Translations under genes and position numbers: made by a program
Source of the DNA: Steromphala cineraria
Lineage: Eukaryota; Mollusca; Gastropoda; Trochida; Trochidae
Assembly (NCBI GenBank): GCA_916613615.1
Contig: OU744725.1
Span: forward strand, 57,606,575-57,670,574
Length of the DNA: 64,000 nt
Reading direction: 5' to 3'
The notes under the pieces: generated by a model
Told to the model about the DNA's origin: nothing
Databases searched by the model: none
The model's input: only the letters and a program-made list of their open reading frames with translations
Shown here: positions 52,241 to 63,840 of the stretch, one piece after another
Layout: each line of letters opens with the position of its first letter
Position numbering within the stretch: position 1 is the stretch's first letter

Positions 52241-52781
52241 TCATTGTCTCTTTTCAAGGAATGTCGGATTTAATGAATGACGGTTTTAAAGGGGCAGTAA
52301 CACGTTTTTAGGGGGAATATATGGTAATGTCAGGAAATGGTTTCAATTAAAAGAAAATGTATTTAACTAAGTGAAGCAGTAATAAATCAAATATATAATG
52401 ACAAGTTCAGCCATGTGTTTCTTTTTTTCTTACACAAAAATGGCCGCTAATGAACTTTATGTGAATCTTTATAATTTGTTGTCTGACTATGGGTGATTGG
52501 TTTGTTTAATGCGATTTTTGACACTGTCAAATTAATACATTTATTTTTATTTTTTATTTTTTTTATCATATCAGTTAATTTTTTTTTTATTTTTTTTAAT
52601 TTTTTTTTCTCCATCATTACAAGTCATTTATACAGTTCATTTCATAACAACAGTAGGTCAAAGAAACATTGAATATAAATTACAGGTTAATAAACAATGT
52701 GAACACAAGCAGTACATAGGTATTTACACAATCACGTTTGTGGTTAGGTACAATAATAAAGTTGAGAAAAATCAGCAGTAT

Positions 52782-53279
52782 TCAAAAAAGATTATGACAT
52801 ATGGACCAGAACTTAGTGAAATCATCATATTTGCACTCTGAATACGAATTATAGCGGTCAACGAAGTACATAGTTTTAATATCTTCCTTTATATGTTTCA
52901 AGTTTGGCAATCTATCCCTTTGTTTCATTTTGAAAATGTTATATTTTACAACTGATGTGATGAGATTTAAAACAAAGTTTCTCTTTTCACAATATCCTAA
53001 GATAATATTTTTGCAGGAAAATGTAATTATTGTACCGGTTTTTTCATATATCCATTTTTCTATTTCTTTCCATATAGTCTTAACGAATTTACATTCGCAT
53101 AATAGATGTAATATTGATTCTACATCGGATTTGCAAAAAGAACATTTATTAGATTCTATGTATTTCATTTTCATAAGCAAATCATTTGTTGGCAGAAACC
53201 TATGAATTATACTGTATTGGAACCAGGATAGCTTAACACTGTTAAACGGTTTAAAGGATATTTTTTCAATTTTTCCCAA
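52782..53279 (-). pseudogene. LINE C-terminal zinc-knuckle region, third frame
   Basis: It has LSWFQYSIIHRFLPTNDLL and CSFCKSDVESILHLLCEC, a C-x2-C-x7-H-x4-C type knuckle as in zf-RVT, then KTIWKEIEKWI. It ends at TAA near 52782. Confidence 0.85.
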
Positions 53280-53914
53280 GTTTCTTCCTCAATGTGTTCT
53301 TTCAGTTCAGTTTGCCATTTTCCTCGGTATGTTAAAGGTTTTATAGGTTTTGATAATATCAGAATATCGTAAATTTGTCTACATCCTTTTGGATCCCCTA
53401 CAATATCTTGTAATAGATAGGGTAGAATTGGTGCTTGAATTTTCTTTTCAATTTGAACTTTTATAGATTTGTAGTAGCATTTTATGGATTCTATTAATCC
53501 TTGGAGTTCTAAAAAATTAGTTTTGCATTCATATATTTCGTTCAGCTGTTCCACAGTTAAAAAAGTTCCATTTTTATTGTACATATCATTTATGTATGTA
53601 ATGCCTTTTTTGGAATAATGTTTATAATTTATTGTTTTTCCGCCAATTTTTATATTATCATTTAGCCATAAATTTTGGGAAAGAATATCATTTGCATTTT
53701 GTGCCGCCTTTAATTTTGCTGTCACAAATTTACCCCAAGCTTTTAAAGTATCTTTCCAGAATTGATTAGTTTTGGGTGTTATAACGGATTCTAGTAAGTG
53801 TGCTTCGGCACTGTTTATGTCTCGTTGTGTATGAGCGTATAACAATGTTTTTATTTTGGATTCAGAGTTTGCTAATCTTTTGATCCATGATATTTTTTTG
53901 CGATTGAATAACAC
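53207..53914 (-). pseudogene. LINE post-RT region, second frame
   Basis: It continues the RT fragment in another frame (ISWIKRLANSESKIKTLLYA...), with the C-terminal connecting region of L1/Tx1-like proteins. The frame overlap with the upstream part shows a small indel. Confidence 0.75.
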
Positions 53915-54692
53915 TTACACTATCTGGTGCTCTTATTCCACCATCTTCATAGTTCTTAGTGATAGTATTTCTGTTAACTTTGTCGGGTTTGTTTCTCCAT
54001 ATAAATCTGAAGCATAGTTGTTCAATTTCTTTAATCATTTGATCGCTTTGATTAGGTAGGGCTGCGAAAAGGTGATTAAGTTTTGGTAATAGTAGGCTTT
54101 TCAATATAACATTTCTTCCTAAGGGAGTTAGATCTCTGGCTAGCCATTGATTCATGGATTGCTTTAACAGCTTAAGTTTGTCTTTGTAATTGCGCTCAAC
54201 CATTTCCGCGAGGTTGTGTGTAAATACTATACCTAGAAGTGTAAAGGAATCATTGCTCCAATCTAAATTCCAGTTTCTGCAAAATTTTCTTTTTGAATTT
54301 TTTTCTGAACCTATCCATATTACTTGTGTTTTGTTGACGTTTAGTTTTAAACCTGAAAATGAGGCATATTTGTTTAAGGTTTCTAATGTAGCCTGTAAGC
54401 ATTTTTCAGTACCATCTAATATAAGCGAGGTGTCATCAGCATACTGAGAAATAAGATATTCGGTATCTCCAACTTTTATCCCTTTTATTTTATCATTGTT
54501 TCTTATCATTATTGCTAAAATTTCGGCGCAGAGAAGGAATATATATGGGGATATAGGATCGCCTTGGCGACATCCTCTTGATATGTCAAAATAATTTGAA
54601 AGAAAACCATTGACAACGACGCATGATTGTATATTATTAAAAAAGGTGTTTATCCATCTCGTGATAGATTTACCAAAATTAAAGAACTTCAA
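53862..54692 (-). pseudogene. LINE reverse transcriptase fragment
   Basis: It contains SRGCRQGDPISPYIFLLCAE, the catalytic ISQYADDTSLIL (YADD codons at 54432-54443), and GLKLNVNKTQVIWIG, RT blocks 4 to 6, followed by the thumb region. The open frame starts after the 5' truncation, so fingers and endonuclease are absent. It loses frame near 53870-53910. Confidence 0.9.
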
Positions 54693-54812
54693 GACTTCCT
54701 GAATAAAATTCCAGTCAACAGAATCAAATTAATACATTTAGTTTAAGCGTACAATTATCATTCAAAAATTGAAAATATAAATTTAAAAAAAAACGTGCAA
54801 CTGCACCTTTAA

Positions 54813-56315
54813 ATGAGTGCATTGGAACCTATATCACCGCCATCCAAATTTGAAAACCGCTTCTAGTATGTGGTTTTTTTTACCTGATAAGTGAATGTTA
54901 ACTGAATTCCATTTCATTTATACCACTTAGAGTAATTTCGGACACGACAAATTTATGATTCGGAACAATTGAACACGAAAGAGAAATAAAACTTTGTGTA
55001 TAATCGGTCCTTGTGCCGTTACATGATAACATAAAGCCCATATGATATTGAAACCTGAGACCTCAATATATGAGGTGAAATCCGTTGGGGGCTATGCAGC
55101 GGGGAAAAATGTATATGAATAATAAAACTCACATAGAGAAAAATAAAAAAACGTATGAAGAGAACATTTCAAGTAATTGCGTCGACCGTCTCTAGCAGTA
55201 TAACAATTAGGCGGAGAGGCCATACAACAGTGTTTAAAATATAGCCCGTCCGCAAGTCCTTAATTTTCAGGACAGGCTAGGTTTCCAGTCTTTTTTATAC
55301 AGTGCATTCAATTATGACAAAGTTTTTTTCTGCATTGAAATTAACGCCTAAAATACATTGTCCAGTCGGAGGCGTGGGTGGGTGGATGACTAATTGACAA
55401 AATAATTTAAATTAATGGTTTATTTTATTTAATAAAAGGATAAATTTGTTCATTCGGTTATTCTATTGTTCAGGAGCATAGTTTTGAATAAGCCTAAAGA
55501 TGTGTACTCGAAAAATAAACATATTCTTATAGGGAATCTTCATTTGAGTTTCTCATTCGGTTGATAAAATATAGGGTATTTTAAACTTTGTTTATAGGCA
55601 TTTTATTCTCCGATAATTGTCATGGTAATTGTGATTCTCACTTCAAAAATACTGGATGAATGTTTTCTCCTACGTGCATTACGTGCGTCACTTTGTTGTT
55701 GGCGACACCTCCCTTTCTCTTTTTTAAGAAATGCTGTTAATGTGGCGGATGTCTGTTACCAGGACAGCGAGTAATATTTCCCCCGTCTAGTTATTAATTG
55801 TATGGATCTTAGCAAACAAATACAATTTAATTCCATATGAAATTGAGTCATCAAGTCATGGTTCATTATGTGAGATAAATATATATTGTTCACACCTTTA
55901 TTATTAGTATTGTTTAAACCTTTGTACGACTTTGTTGACAGGGACCCAGACGATATTATGCGTGTTTTTTTCTCATCTAGAAAAAACATATAGCTACACA
56001 TGTCATAAAATGAATAATTTCAAATTACCATGGCGTAAGTGAGCAACGCATTTCAGATATAAATCATATCACACGAAGGCCTAAATGTATGTTTTGTTGT
56101 TCTTTTTAGAATGGACTGAAATCCATGATTCATACAAAACCTTTTAAGGATAGTACACCTCCAAATTGGTCAGAGACTTCTAAACTCCACCTTGATTCTC
56201 TGTTGTATTTTGTCTGTGTATTACATTTCTTCTTACAAAAATACCTTCTTTGTTAATAGGAACGAAGTTTGTAGATGCTCCCATTTTGTTAGAAACCAAA
56301 TGACATTTTTCTAAG
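54813..56315. other. Region without recognised genes
   Basis: It holds a short piece of the dispersed repeat (TCAGGACAGGCTAGGTTTCC at 55268) and otherwise AT-rich unique sequence. Confidence 0.35.
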
Positions 56316-56375
56316 GAACGAAACGTCGCATACAATGAACAAAGAAGTTGTCATCCATATATTCCTCAGCATTAT
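56316..56375 (+). repeat. Half foldback element
   Basis: GAAACGTCGCATACAATGAA and AAGTTGTCATCCATATATTC followed by CTCAGCATTATT match the right arm of 1364-1519. The opposing arm is absent. Confidence 0.65.
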
Positions 56376-56999
56376 TACAAAAATACCGTTTTCAGTAAGC
56401 ACAAAACGACAAAACTGTAAATTCTATCAAGGTAGCTCTATATTCTTTAAAAACAACAGGAATGATCATTTGGGTATGATGTTTGGAATATTTAATAATG
56501 ACATTTGTTCCTTGGCAGTCTGTTGAAATATCAATCATACTAATTACAATATCCTTAACTGACTTTATCCAGGATATAAACTCAGCAGCAATCACATCCA
56601 TGAAACACCAAATAAACAATTTTAAAAAAGGATTATAACTTTATCACAATGTTATACTGGTCTGTTATGTACAATTTGGCATCCGCAAAAAGAGAATTTT
56701 GGCAAAAGTATATTTTGTTCTGAGTCTGCTATTTACAGACATATAAATATTTTTACATCTAATGACAAATGAGAGAAGTGAGAAACATATACCTTGTAAG
56801 TTAAAATTTGGCTACGATCGTTTATTTGCGAAGTTTGTAGATGCTCCCATTTTAGTAGAAACCAAGTGACATTTTTCTTAGGAATTCTAGTAGTATAAGA
56901 CCCGTTGCAAGGAGTCGAAATCAAACTATCGATATCACGTACTGCTTATACCATCTTGAAAACATTCTTATTAAAGGTGTATTATTATATTTGTATACA

Positions 57000-57465
57000 T
57001 ATTCGTTATTTAAAAATGATATTGTCCATGAAAAATATTTAAAAGTATTCGCCTGAATGCAACTCTCTCCAAATTCAGATGTGGAGTTAGCAAACTAAAA
57101 GTTCAATCATATAGAAGATCGAAATATGACAAAACAGAACAAGCTCTTTACTTATATTGCGTCAACGCTATTGAAGACGAATACCATGTATTATTACAAT
57201 GTCCTTTATATTCTGATCTACGTAGTAGATATATCCCTCAATATTACTGTGTAAATCCCAGCTTAACAAAGTTTGTCAATCTACTTAAAACCCAAAATGC
57301 TAACATTATCCTACGCCTAACTATATTCGTTAACAAAGTACATATTATAAGATGCTCATATTGATGTATTAACCATGTCAGCGCTCTGGTGTAGCATACG
57401 AAAAAATGTTATTTGTACTATTGGCCTCATGGCCACTCTACGAAATAAATCTGTCTGTCTGTGTA
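57000..57465 (+). mobile_element. LINE 3' fragment, jockey/CR1-type family
   Basis: One frame reads YCVNAIEDEYHVLLQCPLYS and DLRSRYIPQYYCVNP, matching the cysteine-block region at 44390-44480; the first Cys pair is degraded. The tail has TTGGCCTCATGGCCAC and AATAAATCTGTCTGTCTG. Confidence 0.75.
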
Positions 57466-58430
57466 TTATTCATTCGTTACATGGTTGATTAAAAATTGAA
57501 ATTATTTGTTAGGAAGAAATGATAAAACTACCTTTAAAATTATTGTTGTTCCATTATCATAATCCATAATGTTATTGTCTCCTACTTTCAGTTATACTTT
57601 CCCTTCCAGACTCCTAGCTGCGTCAGTCGCACATAAAATCATACCATACCATCAGAGGAAGTTTTGAATTTTTAGCAACACCAGAAAACAAATCTGCATT
57701 ATGCTAAATTATTAACAACGTAAAGATATAACTAATTGATTGATAAATTAAGAGCATATCTACAAATAACTCATAATAAGAGTTATCAGTTATGTTATGG
57801 TTATCCCATAGCAATGGACTCTGGTGTTTAGCTCCATATCACGATGTTTTCCTTCTTGAGTGTTGCACTCTATTCTTGGTCAAAAGTAAAATGTCAACCT
57901 CAATGACATATTTGAAATTAAATGTGAAATTACAGTGTGATAATTACATATCTGTATAAACAGGAAATTCATTATGAATTTCGTTTCAACAAACATACCA
58001 CGATAGGACTGTCTCTTTAAACAGAGAATGTTTACACCATATGGTTGTGTGACAGAAGAAGGCTTAGTTACTTTTCGGCCCAAAATGAATATATCATTGT
58101 TTATTCATTCTGATAAGTTAAATTCAATTTTGCAATTTTTGGTTAATGACTTTGAAAATCTTGACTTCTCTGAACATGAGACATTAAGTGGTATTTTTTG
58201 TACAGTCTAGGTCCTTATTTTGGGTTTTTTTTCAAATATTTTTTATTCGTATGAGTGAGTATATTCATTAACTCGCATTTTTATAAAGGAGGAATGCAAA
58301 TCAGGTACATTTAAAACAACATGCCTTCATATATTGAGTAATATATACACTTGTATATATAGGCCATGTAGTATCTTAGGATTTACCAATTTAAGTTAGA
58401 GTGACTACCGAACAGAAATTATAGAAAATA
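57466..58430. other. Region with a TTAA element right end only
   Basis: AATTTCGTTTCAACAAACAT followed by GATAGGACTGTCTCTTTAAA (57975-58021) is the right end of a 51083-type element. Nothing else was recognised. Confidence 0.4.
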
Positions 58431-58475
58431 GACGAACGTGCCCCGGGGCCGTGCCTACCCCGATCTCCCCTACTC
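58431..58475 (+). repeat. End of a GTAGGGGAGA-type element
   Basis: GTGCCCCGGGGCCGTGCCTA then CCCCGATCTCCCCTAC resembles the right end of the 39946-41255 element. Confidence 0.45.
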
Positions 58476-58525
58476 CCTTTCTGAACCAGTCTTTAAAACT
58501 AAAATAATGATTGGAATTGAAAATA

Positions 58526-58684
58526 CAGTAGAACACGGATATAGCGAGCTCGGATATAGCGAACAGATTTTCAAGTCCCGTCCCTATATAATATCATCAA
58601 AATTATATGCGTATAGCGAACACCGGATATATAGCGAACTAAATTCTTTGGTCCCTTGGAGTACATTATATTCGAGTTCTACTG
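58526..58684. mobile_element. 159-bp pogo/Tigger-like MITE
   Basis: CAGTAGAACACG at the left and CGAGTTCTACTG at the right (one mismatch in 12). GGATATAGCGA occurs in direct and shifted copies inside, a word typical of pogo-type ends. TA precedes the left end; the right-hand TA is mutated. Confidence 0.6.
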
Positions 58685-58819
58685 AAGCACATCGTCCATT
58701 CTTAGTATGGATGATTGACTGAGCCAAGAGGTGACTTTACAAAAAATGTACTTGAACGTTTTTAAATGTGGTATTAAATGTTGGTCAACATGACGCAACA
58801 CGTGACAAATATGTGTAAT

Positions 58820-59190
58820 ATTGCCTCCAGGAAATATAAAGAACTGTCTTGGTTTTCAATAGGTGACATATAAGTAATATAACCTTAAAAAAAGAACTTC
58901 TTGGTATTCAATAGGTGACATATAAGTAATATAGCCTTAAAAATAAAAGAACTATGTTGGTATTCAATAAGTGACATATAAGTAATATAACCTTAAAAAA
59001 TAAAAGAACTTCTTGGTATTCAATAGGTGACATATAAGTCATATTGCCTCCAGGAAATTAAAGAACTTTCTTGGTATTCAATAGGTGACATATAAGTAAT
59101 ATAACCTTAAAACATAAAATAATTCCTTGGTATTCAATTGGTGACATATAAGTCATATTGCCTCCAGGAAATAAAAGAACATTATATGTA
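58820..59190 (+). repeat. ~56-bp minisatellite, six units
   Basis: GGTGACATATAAGT or its variant starts at 58862, 58914, 58970, 59026, 59084 and 59140. Two unit types alternate, ending either TAATATAACCTTAAAA or CATATTGCCTCCAGGAAA. Confidence 0.85.
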
Positions 59191-59850
59191 GTTAAGGTAC
59201 TAGGTAGAGTTATAAATTATCAAACTTCAGTTAATACCATTAATTCACATATCGCGTTAACAATCATTTAATAAATCTTCATTCTAAGGAACCGTTCGGA
59301 AAAGACGGTTAACACACATTACCCTTTATGATCGTTACAATGTGAGGGTGAAAATTACAAAACGAATATGCTTTTGATGATTGCTGTTGATAAAAAACAT
59401 TTAACAAATTATATCTGTGGATTGTCATGAGTGTGCCCTTTTACGTCTTTATTCGGATGTACGTCAATGAACAACCAAGATTTCTGATTTTGAAGATTTA
59501 TGTTTTTATTAATAAAAATATATATTCAATTTCATTTTTATATTTCCTAATCACGACAAAGACTGGCGCAGATGTCGATGTGAACATCATTTTTTCCAGT
59601 GTCCATAGCAACGGCACGTAAAAATGAGTAACTTCACAGTTTGAATAGGTGTTATACTCCTACAACCAAAATGGTCGATATGTTTATCAATTGACAATAA
59701 TAACGTGTTTCAATGTCTCTCTATATAGTTACTTACTTTATAGGGGTCAACCATAATTTAAACAGAAAAAGCAAACCGTATGTTTATATAATAACCGTAA
59801 ATAATCCTTTGACAGAATGGATAATTTAGAATTTAAGATAATAAATGATA

Positions 59851-60546
59851 TTATTTAGTTACTTTAATGTGTAGTACAACTATATATGCAATATACGTTT
59901 CAGTGCTTTGATATTTTGTTGAAAGTGAAAGTTTATTCGTATTCAAGGCCTCATGACCAAAAGTAAAAAATGTACATATAATCAGAGCGCATGGACATCG
60001 AGATGGTATATTACATATAATAGGTAGTTTACGTTTGAGACAAATAACAAGATTCTTATGATATTCAATATTTTGTGAAGCCATAAGCAAGTTAAATTTT
60101 TCCCTTGTGGGATTGGTTTGAAAATGGCTTGGTAACAGCAATTTTCTACTTATTTCATAAAATGGACAAACTAATAAAAAATGAAATTCATCTTGAAAAT
60201 TACATTTTGTACATTTTAGTAGGTCAGTATTAACATTTTTATCATATCGGTATTGCTGTATATTAAGTTTGTGACTCATACATCTGAACTTACACAGAGT
60301 ACGTACCAAGTCTCTATTTGAAATAAGCTTAAAAATGTAAATCTCTGGTTCCAGAATACTCTTGTGAGAACAATAATTATGCAGATATGATGATGAACAT
60401 AATTTACTATGCCATACTTGATACTGAATATCATGACATCGTTGTTTAAAACATTGCATAAAAGCTGGAATGCCACCACATTCTTGAGATATCCATACAT
60501 ATGAAAAACCAGTTTCCATTAACAAGGTACGAACATGCACACCCAA
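59851..60546 (-). pseudogene. LINE C-terminal domain remnant
   Basis: 231-residue frame with METGFSYVWISQECGG, LVRTLCKFRCMSHKLNIQQY and CTKCNFQDEFHFLLVC, the C-C-H-C knuckle of LINE C-termini. The last ~50 residues are read-through into the 3' tail. Confidence 0.75.
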
Positions 60547-61515
60547 CTGATACCACCATGGTCGTCATATGATTTAAGCATAAGATAGCAGGCCTTTGGA
60601 TGACGACTCGTTTCCATGTTTAATAACCTGGTCCAATATTTAACACATCTTTGAAAATAGTAAATACATAGTCTTGTCCTACCAACTTCTCCAAGAATAG
60701 TTGAGTTTGATACAAATTTACCGACTCCTAAATATTTCTTGAAAAAAGAACTATGAACTTGTTCGATTTATCTCTCACAGAATAACCCCATATTTCAGAT
60801 CCATATAAGAGTATTGGTGCTATTTTTGTGTCAAATATTTGGGTTATTACACTCAATGGGAGTTGAGGATACTTGTTAATGAGTTGAAAAATGGGAAAAC
60901 AGGCCTTTTAGCTTGAATAGCAAGCGTTTCACATGCCTTTGACCATACAAGTCTTGAGGAAAATATTATACCTAAATATTTATAATATGAAACAACATTG
61001 AACTTTTCTCCATCATACATCCATTTTTCGTTCTTGTTGAGATAACCACCATTTCTAAATACGACAATGCATGATTAATCTAAGTTAACCTTTAGACCCC
61101 ATTTATCACAGTAGCTTTTTAGTAAATCAAGCAAACCAATAACAGTGTCATCTAATAACGTTACATCATCAGCAAACAATATCAACTGGATATCATCAGA
61201 TCCGTCTCTCACAAAAATACCTCTTAATCCAAAAGTCTTGAATTCTTCAATTAACTCCTTGATAAAAAAGATAAAAAAGCACAGGACTAAGAATGCAACC
61301 CTGGCGAACCCCGGCGGATGTTGTAATTACTTCAGTTTTAAGATGTCCAACTCTAACACAAGCAGAAACTTGTTCATGCATATTCTTTAATATAAAAAAA
61401 TATCTTACCGTGTACACCCTTTGTTAATAGAAGGTATACTAATTTGTTCCTATCCACGAGGTCAAACGCCTTCTTGAAATCTATAAATGCGGCATAAAAT
61501 CTATGTTTCGGCTTC
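59920..61515 (-). mobile_element. Decayed LINE, minus strand, same family as 43530-45514
   Basis: Read on the minus strand: FYAAFIDFKKAFDLVDRNKL (61494-61374), then LILFADDVTLLDDTV (catalytic FADD), then KPILLYG-type and YPQLPLSVI blocks, then CTKCNFQDEFHFLLVCPFYE in the open frame 59851-60546, then a tail with TGGTCATGAGGCC. Stops and shifts are frequent. It abuts a CCAATAC-family element at its 5' end. Confidence 0.8.
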
Positions 61516-61539
61516 CGCAAATTCGATTCGGCAAGTGGA

Positions 61540-61880
61540 CCAATACAGGTAGGCTGGGCCAATACAAGCAAAAGTGGGAAAATATGAAACAGACTTGGCC
61601 AATTCGACTCTGAGCGTGAGCATACACACAATTATATATAAAACAAACATATAAATGACGGTTCATCAATATCATTTCTAATTTTGATTTCGATGAAAAG
61701 AACTCTCTAGTGTTATGCAAGTAAATAACAAAGAACTTGATTAATATAAAAATCATTAATCATATTTTCCGTTAAGGCCAAGTTACAGGTCCTCGGTCTG
61801 CTGCATCTGACCTCGGCTTCGCCTCGGACAATACAGCAGACCTCGGACATGTAACAGGGCCAATACGGAAAACTTGATTA
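61540..61880. mobile_element. CCAATAC-family element with long hairpin
   Basis: It contains GGGCCAATACAAGCAAAAGT, TTGGCCAATTCGACTCTGAG and the hairpin 61772-61861 (GTTACAGGTCCTCGGTCTGC with tip CTCGGCTTCGCCTCGG). Parts match 51780-52170 in reverse. Confidence 0.65.
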
Positions 61881-62598
61881 ATAACATTATCATATTGTTC
61901 AATCTAGTTAAAGACACTATTACTCGTTTTAATTATATTCTATGTGTTCAATTTATATCTAACTTAAGTGTGCCGTTTAAGTGTGAACACCAAAACATTA
62001 TTCGAGTGCTGGAATTTGGGGGATAGGTCAACTGAACTTGATAAATCCGTTATTACTTGAAACAATATTGAACTGCATTTGTTTTCGTTTTCGTGTTCGT
62101 GAACTCCCTTTACTTACCTTAAAGCGTATTACAATGCCTTTTAAACCTACCTAGCTGTAACGAGATCAAAAGGTCCGTATTATCATTACAGCTTGTATTG
62201 CAATCATTTTCACCAAGAAACAATAAGACCACGGACTGAGAGGAATAATAAGAGTATCCAGTGAAGCCTCCGTGGAAACAATGTTAATGCTCTTGTTCTG
62301 TCTATTTGCTTTATCAAGACTTTATACGACAAAGTAAAATACACATTTTCGTTTAAAAGGCTAAAATAAAGCAGGTACGCTTTTTTATATCTATTACAGA
62401 AACCCCTGTTACACGAAGAAGCATCACCCAGGGTAGTAGGATCTTCCATGCATTAAGCATTGCGAAACATATTTCTGGTTTTTTTTAGCTAGAAAGACAA
62501 GTACATCACAATCTCTCACACATGAAAGAGGCTCTTTACAGTTCATATCATAGGGTCAAGTAAATTAATGTTAACATCAAAGTGCAAGCGTATTGCTT

Positions 62599-62731
62599 CA
62601 ATAAAGAAGAGGATTATATGGATGACAACTTCTTTAGTCATGTTAGGCGACGTTTCGACACAGCTCCTTGTGTCGGTGTCAAGCCAAGGAGTTGTGTCGA
62701 AACGTCATCCATATAATCCGCTTCCTTATTG
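62599..62731. repeat. Foldback element
   Basis: CAATAAAGAAGAGGATTATA and GGATGACA at the left pair with the right arm ending ATAATCCGCTTCCTTATTG. Inner stems TTTCGACACA and CTCCTTG / CAAGGAG. Same family as 1364-1519. Confidence 0.8.
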
Positions 62732-62816
62732 TATTTCCAACTTCTAAAATGTCTCTCAAAGAAGTATTGCCTCATTTGTAATGTACGTTGCGGGTAGAGT
62801 TAACTAGCAAACGCAT

Positions 62817-63273
62817 GCCTACTCATCCTGTCTCAGGGTACGAACCCTCCTGACTCAGGGTACGAACCATCGTGTCTCAGGGTACGAACCATCCTATATG
62901 AGGGTTAGAACCATCGTGTCTCAGGGTACGAACCATCGTGTCTCAGGGTACGAACCAATCTGTCTCAGGGTACGAACCATCCTGTATCAGGGTACGAACC
63001 ATCCTGTCTCAGGGTACGAACCACCCTGTCTCAGCGTACGAACCATCCTATCTCAGGGTACGAACCATCCTGTCTCAGGGTACGAACGTTCCTGTCTCTC
63101 CACTAATTGAACGTTTAGTGAAACGGTCTTATCTTATTATTATGACAAAATCTTAATATCAGTCGTAACTAATTGCGAATGTTCTTAGTTACGAACGTTC
63201 AGTGATACGGCACCCTGTACAGCTTAGTAGAGTTAGCGTAACGTTCGTACCCTGAGACAGGATGATCCCTACT
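62817..63273. mobile_element. Element with CATCCTGTCTCAGGGTACGA ends and 22-bp tandem array
   Basis: TACTCATCCTGTCTCAGGGT at the left and its complement near 63236-63273 form inverted ends. The interior has twelve 22-bp units (62828-63091). The right terminal module matches the 64-bp inserts at 34105 and 41330. Confidence 0.75.
62828..63091 (+). repeat. 22-bp x 12 tandem array
   Basis: CTGTCTCAGGGTACGAACCA plus TC, period exactly 22 bases from 62828 to 63070. There are no spacers between units. Confidence 0.93.
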
Positions 63274-63840
63274 TAATAGAACGTACTCATTAACAATCGA
63301 ACTGTTCATCGTTAATTGATTTGATTCAGCAAAATCAGGGAAGAGTTTACTAGTGTGTAATTACACAATGAGTAATCGACAATAGCTATACAAACGCATT
63401 TTGATTATCCGTAATTATTCTGTGTACGCAATCTACACGCATTGATTTCCCTCACTTGTTGTTTGGGTATGAAACAGATAGGAGGAACTTATTAAGGACG
63501 TATATATTAATTTAACAACTGTTTACAGTTTAAATGGTGATTAGTGGATCTTATGGTTAATATTGACGAATATAAAATTAAAGATGGTAAAGTCTAAACT
63601 GATTGTGTTAAAGTTGTGTTAAACCCTAACTTTAACTTTTGTGTGAAACATTTTGAATTTACTTAAATTCTAAGTGTTATGTGTACCCAAAAGGCAATAA
63701 TTTGAGAAATGGACAAAACTCTTTTTCACTAACATATTTTTGTCGTCACCATTTTAAACTAATGTGCACATTACATAATCACATTTCACAATATTAAAAT
63801 GCCGCTGCACAAGAATTTGTAAATATCTAAGAGAAACACG
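63274..63840. other. Region without recognised features
   Basis: AT-rich single-copy-looking sequence; no ORF or repeat identified. Confidence 0.3.

Larger units (their letters stand above)
52544..54723 (-). mobile_element. 5'-truncated L1/Tx1-like LINE with perfect 17-bp target duplication
   Basis: TCAAATTAATACATTTA flanks it exactly at 52527-52543 and 54724-54740. On the minus strand it opens in the RT at SVDWNFIQEVLKFF and runs to a T-rich (plus-strand) tail at 52544-52610. Reading frames are nearly complete with two shifts. The target duplication and A-tail are the marks of target-primed reverse transcription. Confidence 0.92.
52286..54812 (+). mobile_element. TTAAAGGGGCAGTAGCACG element split by a LINE
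   Basis: The left half is 52286-52543 (TTAAAGGGGCAGTAACACG) and the right half 54741-54812 (CGTGCAACTGCACCTTTAAA). Removing 52544-54740 rejoins a normal copy at the word GTCAAATTAATACATTTA. Confidence 0.88.

Noticed and set aside
62828..63091. Possible CRISPR-like array
   Set aside because: Units are contiguous without spacers, and the genome is eukaryotic.
62898..63156. Open frames with VRTILSQGTNHPVSGYEP repeats
   Set aside because: They come from the 22-bp tandem array, which is open in two frames; no sign of a protein.
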